5,754 nucleotides of DNA from JAIPEK01 sp041685935. GTDB lineage: Bacteria > Desulfobacterota > Desulfobacteria > Desulfobacterales > Desulfobacteraceae. A program made the position numbers and the translations under genes. Below, one piece after another: positions 5,588-5,754 of the stretch. Position 1 is the first letter of the stretch. Each line of letters opens with the position of its first letter. The notes beneath the pieces were generated by a model that ran no database searches, was not told where the DNA came from, and saw nothing but the letters and a program-made list of their open reading frames with translations. The stretch is taken from the NCBI GenBank assembly GCA_041685935.1, contig JAWLES010000155.1, forward strand, positions 1 through 5,754. Reading direction: 5' to 3'.

Positions 5588-5629
5588 AAAAAGAAGCGCC
5601 CTTACCTCAAGGCAGGTGCGCTTCTTTTT
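5588..5629. terminator. bidirectional Rho-independent terminator
   Basis: AAAAAGAAGCGC (5588-5599) and GCGCTTCTTTTT (5618-5629) are perfect 12-bp complementary arms around an 18-nt centre that can add an ACCT/AGGT pairing. The stem is GC-rich at the top and flanked by A and T runs, so it gives a hairpin plus U-tract on both strands. No plus-strand gene in the window ends here. The likely purpose is to stop a minus-strand transcript arriving from beyond 5754, insulating the activator gene. Confidence 0.85.
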
Positions 5630-5632
5630 CAT

Positions 5633-5644
5633 AAAACCGGTTTT
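5633..5644. repeat. 12-bp perfect palindrome next to the terminator
   Basis: AAAACCGGTTTT is a perfect palindrome 3 bp right of the terminator stem. It could be a protein-binding site or simply AT/GC-symmetric chance sequence. The inner AACCGGTT is also present at 52-59. No role is known to me. Confidence 0.3.
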
Positions 5645-5754
5645 CAGTATCTGCGGGGCGGACAGGTATTTTCAGGCCCCATGGAAAAATTTATCCCTTT
5701 GGTCCCATGCAGAGCTATGCATTTACAGTTGAGTCAGCCCGGTACAAATCATCC
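5645..5754. other. unassigned right edge of the window
   Basis: No gene can be assigned. On the minus strand, one frame is open from the edge to a TAG at 5717-5715 (tail DDLYRADSTVNA). It could be the 3' end of a gene whose transcript stops at the terminator 85 bp further on. On the plus strand, an ATG at 5681 opens a frame that runs off the edge after 24 codons, with only a weak AGG upstream. The two readings overlap and at most one is likely to be real. The neighbouring sequence is needed to decide. Confidence 0.3.

Noticed and set aside
5653..5680. GGGGC/GCCCC inverted repeat at the right edge
   Set aside because: Five-base arms with a long unpaired centre and no T-run. It is too weak for a terminator or riboswitch call.

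Overview
The window looks like chromosomal DNA of moderate GC from a Gram-negative, probably anaerobic bacterium. A deltaproteobacterial (Desulfobacterota-like) source is my best guess. It rests on gene content: a class 1B-type PyrD, a NifU/IscU-type scaffold and a PAS-type sigma-54 activator with a cysteine cluster. This is inference, because no rRNA or other marker gene is present.

Layout: positions 1-205 are non-coding and end in a strong sigma-70-type promoter. It drives one plus-strand gene (206-904) for a SprA-related putative zinc metalloprotease. Everything else recognisable is on the minus strand. Read right to left, there is a PAS / AAA+ / Fis-type sigma-54-dependent activator (5498-4098), then a 130-bp gap holding a good sigma-70-type promoter. 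After it comes a tight five-gene run: NifU/IscU-like Fe-S scaffold (3967-3464), AzlC (3452-2736), AzlD (2743-2411, overlapping azlC by 8 bp), dihydroorotate dehydrogenase PyrD (2383-1475) and an isochorismatase-family hydrolase (1452-913). Gaps of 11, -8, 27 and 22 bp suggest one transcript. The operon ends tail-to-tail with the metalloprotease gene, with 8 bp between the stop codons. Positions 5499-5754 hold a perfect 9-4-9 palindrome, a 10-codon leader ORF in frame with the activator, and a strong bidirectional terminator.

How the genes work together: AzlC and AzlD form a two-subunit exporter for branched-chain or related amino acids. PyrD makes orotate for pyrimidine synthesis. The scaffold protein handles Fe-S clusters, and class 1B PyrD needs an Fe-S/FAD partner (PyrK), which is not in this window. 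The activator has no recognisable -24/-12 promoter here, so its target is probably outside the window.

Two start codons were moved from in-frame TTG codons to the next ATG on Shine-Dalgarno spacing (PyrD and the isochorismatase-like gene). The region is mostly ordinary housekeeping and accessory content. I see no mobile element, CRISPR array, tRNA or rRNA. The least ordinary part is the leader ORF and palindrome in front of the activator.
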